DNA of 64,000 nt from JAJDZL01 sp965220665 (GCA_965220665.1 CBDCQQ010000005.1:496001-560000); one strand, 5' to 3'; positions 1 to 9,706 are shown, counted from the stretch's first letter. Notes: generated by a model from the letters alone, not told the origin. Numbers and translations: made by a program.

Positions 1-1049
1 AGACGACTGTCGGAACGGGCATCGTGAATCTGCAAAACGCCTGAAAGCACATGCTCCTGGAGAATGGATACATCCAGTGAACGGACCGGATCATCGGACG
101 GTACCATTGAGTCAGGAATCTGCAACTGATAGACACTGTCGTCGACAATCATTGTGATATGCCTCGCCTGGCTTGGCAGGAGTCCGTTGTCGCGACCAGC
201 ATTCATTTCCTGAACGTCAATACCAGTACTCCGAATTCCATTGAGCAAACCATCAATGCTCAATCCGCCCAAGTCACGAACACACCGGAAATAGGAGAAA
301 ATTCTAAGTTGGCTCTCAGGGAAGAGCGCGACGAAAAGCCTTCGACTATTTGAATTTGTAGCGTTCAAAGGTTGATCTTTAGCTGATTGCGCAATTCGAG
401 CGCCAGCTGCGCAGCGATGGTGACCGTCTGTAAGATAGGTGTAAACGATTTGACTAAATCCCTGCTTCAGCTGTGCCGAAATTTCGGCATCATCGATTCG
501 CCAGATTGACTGCTCAACGTCATCCCAGGCGCTGAATTCAAGACAAGGTGATGCGAGTTTTGCACGAGCCACTGCATCATCAATTTCTTCCTGGTCAGGA
601 TACCCAACACAGATAGGACTGGACGTAACTCCCACAGTCTGCTGATATTGGGTCAGCATGTTTTCCTTTTTTAGCTGAGTATCCTCGTGCTTCTTGAGAC
701 GGCCACTGGTGTAATCTTCCACAGGAATGGTCGCGATTACCCCAGTTTGTTCGTGTGATCCCAACCGAAGTTGATACAGAAAATAGGCCGGAATCTCGGT
801 TTTGATGAATGCACCACGACCGAGCAGTTTGTTGAGATGGGACTGATTATGGTCCAGAATTTCTTCGAGCGTCGGACCATTGCCATCGAATTCCTCAAGT
901 GTACGCATCACATTGACGTAGTTGTCTGGATTCTGCTCAGCGAACGTGCGACGTTCCGCCGGTGTCATCGCGTCATATGACGGTGTGACAACCTGGTCAA
1001 TTTTTTCAGGATTAACCAGTAATCCGTCAAACTTCTTGATCTGCGGCAC
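1..1049 (-). CDS. DUF1015 family protein (3' end cut by window edge)
   Basis: An open frame of 349 codons runs from a GTG at 1049 off the left edge. It begins VPQIKKFDGLLV, preceded by an AAGGAAAG ribosome binding site about 7 bases upstream. It holds the features of the DUF1015 family: an N-terminal segment with 'TPSYDAMTPAERR' and the family hallmark 'TDGHHRCAA' near residue 220. The family is roughly 400 residues, so about 50 are missing. Its biochemical role is not established. It sits directly upstream of serC and a serA-like gene on the same strand, which fits the known tendency of DUF1015 genes to neighbour serine biosynthesis genes. No frameshift is seen in the visible part. Confidence 0.85.
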   Translation of the reverse strand, partial: MPQIKKFDGLLVNPEKIDQVVTPSYDAMTPAERRTFAEQNPDNYVNVMRTLEEFDGNGPTLEEILDHNQSHLNKLLGRGAFIKTEIPAYFLYQLRLGSHEQTGVIATIPVEDYTSGRLKKHEDTQLKKENMLTQYQQTVGVTSSPICVGYPDQEEIDDAVARAKLASPCLEFSAWDDVEQSIWRIDDAEISAQLKQGFSQIVYTYLTDGHHRCAAGARIAQSAKDQPLNATNSNSRRLFVALFPESQLRIFSYFRCVRDLGGLSIDGLLNGIRSTGIDVQEMNAGRDNGLLPSQARHITMIVDDSVYQLQIPDSMVPSDDPVRSLDVSILQEHVLSGVLQIHDARSDSR

Positions 1050-1075
1050 TACGCCCTTTCCTTAATAGAAATACC

Positions 1076-2161
1076 TTACGAATTCGCAACCCGGAACGTG
1101 TCCATAAACGACGCGAGTTTTTCTGCTCCTTCCATCGGCATAGCATTGTAAATGCTTGCGCGCATACCGCCAACACTTCGATGTCCTTTTAGATTGACCA
1201 GTCCCTCTGCTTCAGCTCCAGCAAGGAACTTGGCCTCCAGTTCCTCGTTCGGCAAACGAAAGACAACATTCATCCGTGACCTGCTCTCGCCAGTGACCGG
1301 GCAATCATAGAATCCGTTGCCCGCGTCGATTGCATCGTAAACAAATCCTGATTTGACAATCGACACCTTTTCAAATTCTTCGACGCCACCGCGTTCTTTG
1401 TACCACTTGAGTACCTTTCCAGCGACATAGATTGGGAATACCGGAGGGGTATTGAACCGCGAGCCACTGCTGTGATACTGGCGGTAGTCCAGCGCTGACG
1501 GTAATTCTCTCTTTGAAACATTCATGAGAGATTTTCGGACAATAACCACCGCAAAACCAGATGGGCCGATATTTTTTTGTGCTCCACCGTATGCGACATC
1601 CATCAGGTCCCACGGAATTTTTCGAGACATATAGTCGGATGACATATCGGCAACCAGCGGAACACCCAAGTCCGGCCAATCAAACGTTCGAATTCCACCG
1701 ATTGTTTCATTAGTGGTTATATGTAGATACTGGGTGTCTGGTTGGAGCGAAATTTCACTCGCAACAGGGGTTCGGCTATAGTTGTCGTCAGCACCATCCC
1801 AGGCGACGTAGGTACTACCATATACCTGTGCATCCTTCAGTGCGAGCTTCGCCCAATGACCGGAATTCACGTAAGCCGCTTTTTCAGCCTGGGCCATAAC
1901 ATTCATCGCAACCATTGCAAATTGCATTGTGGCACCACCCTGAATCAGCAGTACACTGAACTCTTCTGGAACTTCCAAGAGTTCTCGGATCAGACTGACG
2001 GTTTCGTTGTGAACTTCATCGTACTCAGGCCCGCGGTGACTGTGCTCTACCAAAGACATTCCGGTACCTTTGTAGTTAACGAGTTCCGACTGAGTTTCTT
2101 CCAGAACTTCTAGTGGCAGGGTACAGGGACCCGGGCAAAAGTTATAAACTCGCTGTTTCAA
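1076..2161 (-). CDS. serC: Phosphoserine aminotransferase SerC
   Basis: A 361-residue protein of normal length for SerC, the PLP enzyme that converts 3-phosphohydroxypyruvate and glutamate to phosphoserine (and serves in vitamin B6 synthesis). The N-terminus 'YNFCPGPCTLPLEVLEE', the 'IQGGATMQF' phosphate-binding loop near residue 74 and the PLP lysine in 'GGAQKNIGPSG' (about K196) are all present. The C-terminal 'KGHRSVGGMRASIYNA' is also typical. It lies 26 bases downstream of the DUF1015 start in position and 55 bases after the serA-like gene in reading order. The likely transcript order is serA-like, serC, DUF1015. Confidence 0.97.
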   Translation of the reverse strand: MKQRVYNFCPGPCTLPLEVLEETQSELVNYKGTGMSLVEHSHRGPEYDEVHNETVSLIRELLEVPEEFSVLLIQGGATMQFAMVAMNVMAQAEKAAYVNSGHWAKLALKDAQVYGSTYVAWDGADDNYSRTPVASEISLQPDTQYLHITTNETIGGIRTFDWPDLGVPLVADMSSDYMSRKIPWDLMDVAYGGAQKNIGPSGFAVVIVRKSLMNVSKRELPSALDYRQYHSSGSRFNTPPVFPIYVAGKVLKWYKERGGVEEFEKVSIVKSGFVYDAIDAGNGFYDCPVTGESRSRMNVVFRLPNEELEAKFLAGAEAEGLVNLKGHRSVGGMRASIYNAMPMEGAEKLASFMDTFRVANS

Positions 2162-2216
2162 CTGAAATCTCCTGTGTTTCTCGAGTTGCTGAATAATTTT
2201 GGTGGGTGAATATTAA

Positions 2217-3176
2217 TCAATTGACGCAATTGAGCTTGGTACCGTTTTCGAAGGCTTGAACAACTTCCAAGACACCTTCGGCCACAGCATTCTGCGCCTG
2301 TTCGGTTGACGCGCCAATATGATGTGTACCATAAACGTTAGGATGCTTGGCAAGCTGACAGTCAAATTCGCAAGCAGCCTGACCTGGTTCGTTTGGATAC
2401 ACATCCAATCCTACTCGAATTGATTTGCTGTCCATAGCATCTAGCAAAGCCTGTTCGTCAACTACGTCGCCACGAGAGGTGTTTAATAATATCGCCCCAT
2501 CGCGCATTTTTGACAGTAGCTCAGCGTTAATGAGATTACGGGTCGAATCGGTAGCGGGCACATGTATGCTAACGATGTCACTTTCCGCAACAAGAATGTC
2601 GATACTCTCGACAGTACTGATTCCGAGATTCTTCATTCGGTCCAGTGTTGCCTGCGAGCGGTTAGGTTTGTTGATCATCAAAACATTCAGACCAAAGGCT
2701 TTGGCCCTTTCAGCAACAGCCATCCCGATAGAACCGGCTCCAATTATCCCAATGGTGCGGCCCATCAATCCCTGCGCGGATGAGTATCGTTTTTTGTTCC
2801 ATTGCCCATCCCGCAATTCACGAACATTGTCGGGAATATTGCGATCAATTGACAGCAGCAGACCCATCGTTAATTCAGCAACCGCCACCGAATTCTTGCC
2901 TGGTACATTACAAACAGCAATTCCCCGCTCGGCTGCGAACGCTTTGTCGATTGTGTTGGTTCCTGCCCCCGCTCGAATAATCAACTTGAGATTGTTGGCA
3001 GCTTGTATTGTCTCTCTGTCAACCTTGGTGCTTCGCACCACAAGTACATCATTACCTGCAATATTTGCTGGTAAATCAGCAACCTGTAAATCAGGCTGAA
3101 AAATTGTCGCATACCCGGAAGTCTGTAACTGCTGTAACTGCTTCGCGGGAAACTTGTCAGCAAAAAGTATCTGCAT
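2217..3176 (-). CDS. D-3-phosphoglycerate dehydrogenase-like 2-hydroxyacid dehydrogenase
   Basis: A 319-residue NAD-dependent D-2-hydroxyacid dehydrogenase. The Rossmann signature 'GIIGAGSIG' is near residues 143-151, the conserved arginine is in 'NTSRGDVVD' (about 232-240), and the catalytic histidine is in 'THHIGAST' (about 285). Context with serC suggests it makes 3-phosphohydroxypyruvate in serine synthesis. It is short for SerA: it ends soon after the substrate domain and lacks the C-terminal ACT domain that lets many SerA enzymes sense serine. Feedback control by that route would be absent. A related hydroxyacid dehydrogenase with another substrate remains possible. It starts the minus-strand group running to the DUF1015 gene. 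Confidence 0.88.
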   Translation of the reverse strand: MQILFADKFPAKQLQQLQTSGYATIFQPDLQVADLPANIAGNDVLVVRSTKVDRETIQAANNLKLIIRAGAGTNTIDKAFAAERGIAVCNVPGKNSVAVAELTMGLLLSIDRNIPDNVRELRDGQWNKKRYSSAQGLMGRTIGIIGAGSIGMAVAERAKAFGLNVLMINKPNRSQATLDRMKNLGISTVESIDILVAESDIVSIHVPATDSTRNLINAELLSKMRDGAILLNTSRGDVVDEQALLDAMDSKSIRVGLDVYPNEPGQAACEFDCQLAKHPNVYGTHHIGASTEQAQNAVAEGVLEVVQAFENGTKLNCVN

Positions 3177-3456
3177 AATTCCTGAGGAATTGGGGATGTG
3201 ATAGTCGCAATAGCCGGGAACCGAATATTGCAGGAAAAATTTATTGTATAGGAAACAACACGGAGTATTTTGAGAATCTTGAAAGGATTTTCACTCGTTC
3301 TTCTGTCAACTTGAAAATTCGTGTTTGAATCGTAATCACTCAATAATCCAATCGACCACTAGTGTAAACACGACAGGAACTGAGAGTTATCAGGCTTCAA
3401 AAATATCCAAGTTTCCAGAATGAAGTAAATCAAATCCTACTTGAGAAGTTGACAGG

Positions 3457-4344
3457 CTACATTGCCTCTTCCTGTTGAAGCGCAAAGATTGAGGTGTATC
3501 CCCCCGACCAGTCAGGAGGAATCTGACAAGGCCTTTCGTCGTGGTGCGCCCATCGGGCCGCAGATCCGCGAATTACTGTCTGAAAATATTTCGAGGGGGT
3601 CGGAACTGGTGTATAGGGCATGGCATCCGCGGATGAGTATGCATTGAGTAGAAGCGGACGTCCGATGTCAGAGCGATTCGGCATTGACGAATGCAGCATT
3701 CGACAGTTGTGAACTGTCAACGATCCGGCCGGACCTTCCAACTCTGCCGCGATAGTGGTGTCAAGGCGGGAGGCATCTAAGTCAGATAGGCATCCTGTCC
3801 ACTGTCCATTTTTGTTGTATTGATCATACAGCTCTCCTTTGTGACTTCCCGGAAGTACAACCAGCGGTCCCTGATCATGCGAACAATCGTACAAATACAA
3901 ACCAACAGTCAGCGGACTGTAATTCGTATGTGGCCAGAACTGTATATCCTGATGCCATTTGACTTCTTCACCACCACGCGCCCATTTGAAATTCAATTTT
4001 GAGTGATGAAATTTGACATCGGGTCCAACCAGGTCAGCAACAATATTACCAATCAAGTCACTTGACGCATACTCCCAGTAAACTTCATGCTGATCATTTG
4101 GGCTGGTTAGTCGACGAAGTCGCGGCGAATCCGATGTATGGCCTGTTTCCAAATCCCAAACCTCGTCCGAAACCGTTATGCCACGACTCTGATCAATCAT
4201 TTCGTTGGTTACTTTTCTAAGCCGTTCAAGCATTTGTTCCGGCACAATTTTTTCCAGCAGCAAATAACCGTTATCAAAGTAGAAGTGCCGCTGCTCGTTG
4301 GTAAGAACCAGCGGTGGGTGTTTGAGAATTTCTGATGTCCTCAT
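3457..4344 (-). CDS. Phytanoyl-CoA dioxygenase (PhyH) family protein
   Basis: A 295-residue Fe(II)/2-oxoglutarate oxygenase of the PhyH family. The double-stranded beta-helix ligands are visible: HxD in 'WHQDIQFWPH' (H131, D133), the distal histidine in 'CRMLHSSMPNR' (H218), and the 2-oxoglutarate-binding arginine near R229. Family members hydroxylate a wide range of small molecules such as fatty acyl chains, ectoine-like compounds and osmolytes; the substrate here is unknown. It is followed 15 bases upstream in coordinates by the start region of a DUF6166 gene on the same strand, so the two may be cotranscribed (DUF6166 first). No signal peptide, so cytoplasmic. Confidence 0.85.
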   Translation of the reverse strand: MRTSEILKHPPLVLTNEQRHFYFDNGYLLLEKIVPEQMLERLRKVTNEMIDQSRGITVSDEVWDLETGHTSDSPRLRRLTSPNDQHEVYWEYASSDLIGNIVADLVGPDVKFHHSKLNFKWARGGEEVKWHQDIQFWPHTNYSPLTVGLYLYDCSHDQGPLVVLPGSHKGELYDQYNKNGQWTGCLSDLDASRLDTTIAAELEGPAGSLTVHNCRMLHSSMPNRSDIGRPLLLNAYSSADAMPYTPVPTPSKYFQTVIRGSAARWAHHDERPCQIPPDWSGGYTSIFALQQEEAM

Positions 4345-4359
4345 TTTGTTTCTCTGAGA

Positions 4360-4653
4360 TCAGCCAATGTTTGACAGAGCTTTGTCTATATCTTCACTCG
4401 TCAGTTGCCACTCATTGTCTAGTTGAGCGATAACTGACTTCATAAATGGTTCACACAACGCAAGCGCTTTCTCTCCATCGTCTAAATGGTTGATGAGAAT
4501 TGCTAAAGCGAGCTGTCGGGGCGAGTCACCCTCATAAGTCCATTCAAAGCCCAAATCGGTAAACTGTTTGACGTGAAGTTGTTGATCAAGTAATTCACCG
4601 TCAACAGTAACCCGGATGCCATCAATGGTACGTTCTCCGCGGAATTCTTTCAT
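4360..4653 (-). CDS. DUF6166 family protein
   Basis: A 97-residue protein beginning MKEFRGERTIDGIRV and containing 'FEWTYEGDSPRQLALAIL' around residues 52-70, which matches my recollection of the DUF6166 family pattern (short N-terminal 'RGER..dG..V', then 'GFEW.Y.G..P.QLAlAiL'). The function is unknown. In other genomes such genes are scattered among accessory genes. Here it precedes the PhyH gene on the same strand with a 15-base gap. The family assignment rests on motif resemblance only. Confidence 0.65.
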   Translation of the reverse strand: MKEFRGERTIDGIRVTVDGELLDQQLHVKQFTDLGFEWTYEGDSPRQLALAILINHLDDGEKALALCEPFMKSVIAQLDNEWQLTSEDIDKALSNIG

Positions 4654-5122
4654 CTATAAATTCCCATTGCTGGACCATCTTGAAGAGCGGTTTTTGTATC
4701 TTATTGATACCATAAAAATAAAGCGCTGTCTGCTGTCGCTTTGAACATCACACAAAAAGAGAAGTTATCAATCAGCATATACTCGTCAGGTATGAAGGAC
4801 AATTCGTTTTCTCTGAGATCATGGCTTATTACCGCGATAATCCCTCCATCGATATGTGTTGCGCTACCAGCGAAACCGCAAGGTCAAGGCAATTATGCGC
4901 ACACAGCAATCGCACCATGGCAATTGCACAGATGAATCGGTGAAGCGGTCTGCGCGGTCTGGTCATCTGCTTAATACCGCATCAAGACAAATTGTATCAT
5001 CTGGGGCAAAACGCAGGTTTTGCCCGAATAACGCTTGCAAAAGCCAACGAAAGGCGCTTCGAATAATCGTTTTTTGTTGACTCTGAAAAAATACCAGACT
5101 CGAGAGCATTCTGTATCCCAAT
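4654..5122. other. Intergenic stretch with a perfect hairpin
   Basis: No gene is convincing here. It separates the start of the DUF6166 gene from the end of the restriction-modification gene, both on the minus strand, so it should hold the promoter for the DUF6166-PhyH pair. The one clear structure is an inverted repeat at 5004-5025: GGGCAAAAC, loop GCAG, GTTTTGCCC. No T-run follows on either strand, so it is not an obvious intrinsic terminator. Short open frames here lack a ribosome binding site and recognisable sequence. Confidence 0.6.
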
Positions 5123-7948
5123 TCACAATGAAGTTTTGGTGGCTCGGACTCTTCGTTGCTTTCGTTTTCGCATTGAATTCGTAGAAAGTCTTAGTGGATT
5201 TTGCATAGCTTCGTACAGGAGAAATAAATGTTCCACACGCTCTCGTTCGGAAGAGAATCCTGAACGACGATAAAGTCGGTCCACTACCCTGTCCAGTGCT
5301 TGGTGTGCTTTTCGCAATACCGGTGGCATTAAATCAGGGTCATACAAGTCAGCTAAAGTTGCTTCAGAATAATTGTTTCTCGCGTCAAGAATTGCTTGAG
5401 CATACGGTTCAAGTATAGATTGATCGACATCTCTTTGGGGTAACGGAAAGGTGTTGTAGTTGATACCGACTGAATATGAATAATCGCTCTTCAATCTCCC
5501 ACCGATATAGCGCGTCCACGCCATGTGCATGGCAGAGGTCAGCAAAGCGAAATCGGACAGAGTTGCATTCTGCAGAAGACGGAGTTTGTTGCTAGGAATC
5601 GCTGGCGGTTTTAACCAGCCAATAGGCGCATACTCACGCCGTTCTGAACTGACTTCGGGAATAACCAAAAACGGTGCTGTGGGAATTACGTTTACATGGT
5701 AAAGCGTCGGCGTTTCCGCAAGTTTCTGGGTCGGGATGCTCTTGCTGGCCTCGCGATAAGAGCGGACCGCAGAAATTCGCGCTCGAACACTCGGCAATCG
5801 TACCAGAATATTAGGCGGAGCATTGTGAAGAGCAAGAATCCAGCGGTTACCTCCTTGCAGAAATTCGCGAGCACCAACATAGGGTCGGAGAAATTGTGCG
5901 GCATCAGGTTCTTCGTCAAGTAATTTAGCGCGTTGCTCTGCGTTGAATATGTAGTAGCCACCATCAATGGGTTTCGAGCCGATAATCAGTCTTTCCATTC
6001 CATTGATTGGTGCACTTTCTTCCCGCACTACCAGATGAGAATCATTCAGTTCGCTAGCGTCAAACAGATATGGTGACAGAACGGAATGCTCAGTCTCCTC
6101 TGGTTCACCGTTGATATCAGGATAGCTGAACAGACGCTTTTTCGGCTGTATGAATTCCTGTTGGTCCAGACCAAGAATGATTACATGCACATGCGCCTTA
6201 CCACGCGCATCAGACCCCCACGCGAAGGTACGGTGTGCAAACGAAATCTCCAGCTTGCAACGCTCGAACAAAACAGGCCACAACTGTGCAACCTGCTCGC
6301 CTTGGGTAATGGAGTTGGTGGCAACAAAACCAATTCGAGTAGGATAATCGGCATTTACATATTTTCCAGCCTTGATAAACCAAGCAGCAACGTAGTCGAG
6401 AGAACCGCCACTCCCACCAAGTGCTGCGATTCTGCGCACCTGAACACGTTGATCTCGTGTTTGAAATTTTGCACCTCTGAATGGTGGATTGCCAAATAAA
6501 TAAGAACATTCTTTCGACGAAAGAACATTCTCCCAGTCTTTTTCCAATGCATCCCCATGCACAATATTCGGGGATGTCTCCAGTGGGATTCTTGTATAGG
6601 TTTGACCGATTTCCAGACTTAATCTGTTGTTCATAATATGATCCATCATCCACAAAGCAGTCTCCGCAATACGCACTGGAAATTCACTAATTTCAATACC
6701 GTAAAATTGATCAACATCAATTTGTGATAAAGATGTAGCGTCAATATCGATCTGAATTTGACCTTGTACTCTCGGATGGATTTCTTTCAGGATTTCAATT
6801 TCAAGCAGTCGTAATTCTCTGTATGCAATAATCAGAAAGTTGCCGCAGCCACAAGCGGGATCAATAAATTTCAGAGCACCAAGTCTTGTGTGAAAACGAC
6901 GAAGATCAGCAATGCGACGAGTACCTGTACGGGACTTTAATTTCTCGAACTCCGTTCGCAAGTCATTCATAAACAATGGTTCGATGACTTTGAGAATATT
7001 TTTCTCCGTTGTGTAGTGCGCTCCTTGAGCTCGACGTTCCACGGGGTCCATTACTGACTGAAATAGCGCGCCGAATATGGCAGGGGAAATATCAGACCAA
7101 TCAAAATAACAAGCTTCTAGCAATGCTCTTCGCATCTCAGCATCAAAAGCTGGAATACGTAGTGGATCTTCAAACAGCTTTCCATTGATATAAGGAAATC
7201 TTGCGATATCCTCATCAAGCGTTACTTGACGCTCGGAAGTGGGTGTATTCAGAACTTGAAACAGCTGCGACAACCACGAACCCAAGTCTGAACCATCATC
7301 ACTTGTGCGCGTTTCCACGAGTTCAAGGAATATGTCTCGTGGTTCAAATATTCCAGTGTCATCGGCGAAAAGACAAAACACAATGCGAACCAGGAAACGT
7401 TCCAAATCGTGTCCCCTGTACCCTACTTCAAATAAAGAGTCATGCAGTCGTCCGACCAATTCCGCAGCTTTGATGTTCGCTGGGTCCTGATCTCGAAATT
7501 TTCGACGGTGAATTCCAATTATGAATCCGAAGGAATCAACATTCTGAGGCAGATCTTCAAGAGTAAATGAAACCGTCTCACGCTCATCCAAATCGTAGAG
7601 ATCGAAAGTTTGAAAATCACTGACAAGGATAAATCGCGGACGCTCTCTCTCTGAAAGCGCATCAAAATATTCTCCAGCTTGCTCATACGCTTTCTTGAGA
7701 TTTCGACCTGCGCTCTTTTGCTCGACAATTAACACGCCTGGCCAAAAAAGGTCAATAAATCCCGACTGATCGTTAAGTTTAGAAACATGCTCCTCGTAGC
7801 GCGCAACCGTTCTTCGGCGAACACCAAAGATCTCAAAGAATTCGTTATAGAAACTCTGTGTTTCACCTTTTTCATACTTCGCATCTTTCCACTCATTGGT
7901 GAATTCAGATGCTCGTACGCGAATTTCATTCCATGACAATCGCATCAT
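5123..7948 (-). CDS. MmeI-like (type IIG/IIL) restriction-modification enzyme
   Basis: A 941-residue single-chain enzyme fusing nuclease and adenine methyltransferase. The N-terminal nuclease has the PD-(D/E)XK pattern: D66 in 'GFIDLFWPG' and E76-Q-K78 in 'LIVEQKSAG'. The central N6-adenine methyltransferase has motif I 'FIDPACGCGNFL' (361-372) and motif IV 'GNPPF' (486-490). The C-terminal third should be the target recognition domain. Such enzymes methylate one strand of the recognition site and cut at a distance, needing no partner genes, which fits its solitary position. No frameshift is seen. It opens an accessory region with a transposase remnant just beyond its 5' end. The recognition site cannot be deduced. 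Confidence 0.92.
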   Translation of the reverse strand: MMRLSWNEIRVRASEFTNEWKDAKYEKGETQSFYNEFFEIFGVRRRTVARYEEHVSKLNDQSGFIDLFWPGVLIVEQKSAGRNLKKAYEQAGEYFDALSERERPRFILVSDFQTFDLYDLDERETVSFTLEDLPQNVDSFGFIIGIHRRKFRDQDPANIKAAELVGRLHDSLFEVGYRGHDLERFLVRIVFCLFADDTGIFEPRDIFLELVETRTSDDGSDLGSWLSQLFQVLNTPTSERQVTLDEDIARFPYINGKLFEDPLRIPAFDAEMRRALLEACYFDWSDISPAIFGALFQSVMDPVERRAQGAHYTTEKNILKVIEPLFMNDLRTEFEKLKSRTGTRRIADLRRFHTRLGALKFIDPACGCGNFLIIAYRELRLLEIEILKEIHPRVQGQIQIDIDATSLSQIDVDQFYGIEISEFPVRIAETALWMMDHIMNNRLSLEIGQTYTRIPLETSPNIVHGDALEKDWENVLSSKECSYLFGNPPFRGAKFQTRDQRVQVRRIAALGGSGGSLDYVAAWFIKAGKYVNADYPTRIGFVATNSITQGEQVAQLWPVLFERCKLEISFAHRTFAWGSDARGKAHVHVIILGLDQQEFIQPKKRLFSYPDINGEPEETEHSVLSPYLFDASELNDSHLVVREESAPINGMERLIIGSKPIDGGYYIFNAEQRAKLLDEEPDAAQFLRPYVGAREFLQGGNRWILALHNAPPNILVRLPSVRARISAVRSYREASKSIPTQKLAETPTLYHVNVIPTAPFLVIPEVSSERREYAPIGWLKPPAIPSNKLRLLQNATLSDFALLTSAMHMAWTRYIGGRLKSDYSYSVGINYNTFPLPQRDVDQSILEPYAQAILDARNNYSEATLADLYDPDLMPPVLRKAHQALDRVVDRLYRRSGFSSERERVEHLFLLYEAMQNPLRLSTNSMRKRKQRRVRATKTSL

Positions 7949-8040
7949 TCAGTACTGTTTGTGGACTATCACTAGGACACACCTATCAAACGGGATGTAA
8001 TGCATTTCAATAAGCTCTAAGCAAATTAATCTTCGCCCAC

Positions 8041-8337
8041 TTGGGAACGATGGGTTTGCGTTGGTGTGTTACCATTAATCTTCACACCTTACAGTCGATG
8101 GAAGACAGAAAGAAGCGGATATCGAAAGTGCACATCATTATTGCCAATCTTAAGCGCTATCTGCTGGGCATCATCTTTGGAGTATCCCATACCTACCCGC
8201 AGGAAAACATCAATGAATTCATATTCCAATTCAATCGCGAAAACTGGGAATCGCAGCTACCCAAACGTTTGATTCAGATAGCCGTCGAGCATGTTCCTGT
8301 GCCAATTAGTTTTACACATGTCTGGAGTGATGAATAG
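8041..8337 (+). pseudogene. IS1595-type transposase C-terminal remnant
   Basis: The plus strand reads about 98 codons that resemble the end of IS1595-family (DDE, ISXO2-like) transposases: 'VHIIIANLKRYLLGI' corresponds to the 'H.v.s.LKRwLlGt' segment, followed by 'NINEFIFQFNRENWESQLPKR', like the family's 'yLnEFtfRFNRR.w' segment. The N-terminal zinc ribbon and the first catalytic residues are missing, so it is inactive. There is no start codon context. It lies between the restriction-modification gene and an outer-membrane protein tail copy, marking this as a site of past insertion. Confidence 0.65.
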
Positions 8338-8402
8338 AAATTTATCCTTAGCGTAATTTGAATTCCGCTACTGGTCAATTTTGCCCGTGTTGGGGCAAGA
8401 TT
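8334..8402 (-). pseudogene. Outer-membrane protein 3'-end remnant, copy A
   Basis: On the minus strand this short stretch encodes 'LAPTRAKLTSSGIQITLRINF', matching the last 20 residues of the outer-membrane protein at 11998-12864 ('LAPTQAKLTSSGIRIALRRDF'). Similarity stops abruptly at 8402. The DNA differs from copies B and C at several positions, so it is the oldest or a separately derived copy. It lies immediately next to the DUF4143 ATPase gene. Confidence 0.7.
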
Positions 8403-8454
8403 TCCATTTCTTAACCAATTTTAGTAAACAACAATTCTTCGAGTATCGTTGGAT

Positions 8455-9693
8455 TCAAATGACTCGCCACCAGGGTACAGACAAAATGTTCGGCGTGAGC
8501 CACTTCGTTTCGTTTCCAGCGTGCAACAGCACACCTGCCTGTGCTAAATCTTCATACTCCCGTAAAAAACTTCGCAGTTTTGCCGTATCTCCAATATGTG
8601 GGCGTGTACTGGACTTGACTTCAATCGGAAGCACACGTTCGTTCGATTCAATCACAAAATCAACTTCCTCACCATTGATTGTTCGCCAATAGTAAATCCC
8701 CGATTTCCGGGTTTGGCTGTCTCTCCATGCCAGTAAATCGTGCAGTACTAAATTTTCGAGATGGGCACTTGATGGCTCTTGCTGACCTGAAATATTCAGA
8801 GCAACACCGCTATCGCAAAAATACAGTTTCGGAGATTTAACGAGTCGCTTTGTTCGATTGATAAAAAAAGGTTGTAAGCGTATCAGTAAACAGGAAGCTT
8901 CGAGCAAGTTGAGGTATCGATACACGGTAGGCTGGGAGATCGCTGTATCTCTGGCCAATTTTGTCTGATTTGAAAGACCGCCCAAGCGTTGGCAAAGAAT
9001 TCTAACGAGCTTTGCGAAATCCGGCAATGACGCGACGGCTGACAACTGCTGGAGGTCTCGTTCGAGGTATGTTCGTACATATGCCTCGAACCAGATTTGG
9101 CGCTGCGAATCCGAATAAAGACGAGTTGAAGGATCCGGAAAGCCACCGCGCCGTGACAATTCGCGCCAATCTTCCGGTTCTGAATCAACTTCGTTCAAGA
9201 CACTCAACCAATCTTCCTTTCTACTGTCAATTAACTGATCCCAGACCCCGCAGCGACCCATTCCCATTTGCTCCTGCCGAGTCATTGACCATAAATTTAT
9301 ATAGCTGGCTCTCCCTGCGAGCGACTCTGAAACTTTCTCCATTAGCAGAAGGTGTGCTGAACCGGTCAACAGGAATCGCCCCGCCTGTCTGTTTCTATCG
9401 ACTTCCAGTTTTATGTCAGTCAGCAATTTTGGAGCCCGTTGAATTTCGTCGAGCGTTACTGGTATTGTGCTGCCGATTAATGCTTGCGGGTCGCGGTTGG
9501 CTATATTGAGGGTGTCAAAATCATCAAGGGTATAGTATTGCCTGTCTTCTTCTCCGATGATTCTGGCTAGAGTACTTTTACCAGTCTGTCTCGCCCCTGA
9601 CAGCACTACTACCGGCATCGTCGTTAGATGTAGTCTGAGTAAAGACGTGATCGATCTTGGGAGAAAATCAGTTTGTGGGATGTCTTGATTCAT
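8455..9693 (-). CDS. DUF4143-type AAA ATPase
   Basis: A 412-residue member of the AAA-14/DUF4143 family. The N-terminal P-loop 'SGARQTGKST' is at residues 32-41, followed by 'TLDEIQRAP' (Walker B and sensor region). The C-terminal DUF4143 part contains 'EEVDFVIE' and 'IEVKSS' (about 343 and 358), reminiscent of a PD-(D/E)XK fold. These proteins are common in genomic islands; some are linked to nucleotide-dependent defence or toxin-antitoxin-like roles, but the function is unproven. It is alone in its transcription unit between outer-membrane tail copies A and B, with a perfect inverted repeat 13 bases upstream of its start, suggesting autoregulation. Confidence 0.88.
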   Translation of the reverse strand: MNQDIPQTDFLPRSITSLLRLHLTTMPVVVLSGARQTGKSTLARIIGEEDRQYYTLDDFDTLNIANRDPQALIGSTIPVTLDEIQRAPKLLTDIKLEVDRNRQAGRFLLTGSAHLLLMEKVSESLAGRASYINLWSMTRQEQMGMGRCGVWDQLIDSRKEDWLSVLNEVDSEPEDWRELSRRGGFPDPSTRLYSDSQRQIWFEAYVRTYLERDLQQLSAVASLPDFAKLVRILCQRLGGLSNQTKLARDTAISQPTVYRYLNLLEASCLLIRLQPFFINRTKRLVKSPKLYFCDSGVALNISGQQEPSSAHLENLVLHDLLAWRDSQTRKSGIYYWRTINGEEVDFVIESNERVLPIEVKSSTRPHIGDTAKLRSFLREYEDLAQAGVLLHAGNETKWLTPNILSVPWWRVI

Positions 9694-9706
9694 ACATTCA
9701 ATGATT

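Noticed and set aside
2425..3099. Long plus-strand frame opposite the serA-like gene
   Set aside because: It is the antisense shadow of a well-supported gene and has no recognisable sequence.
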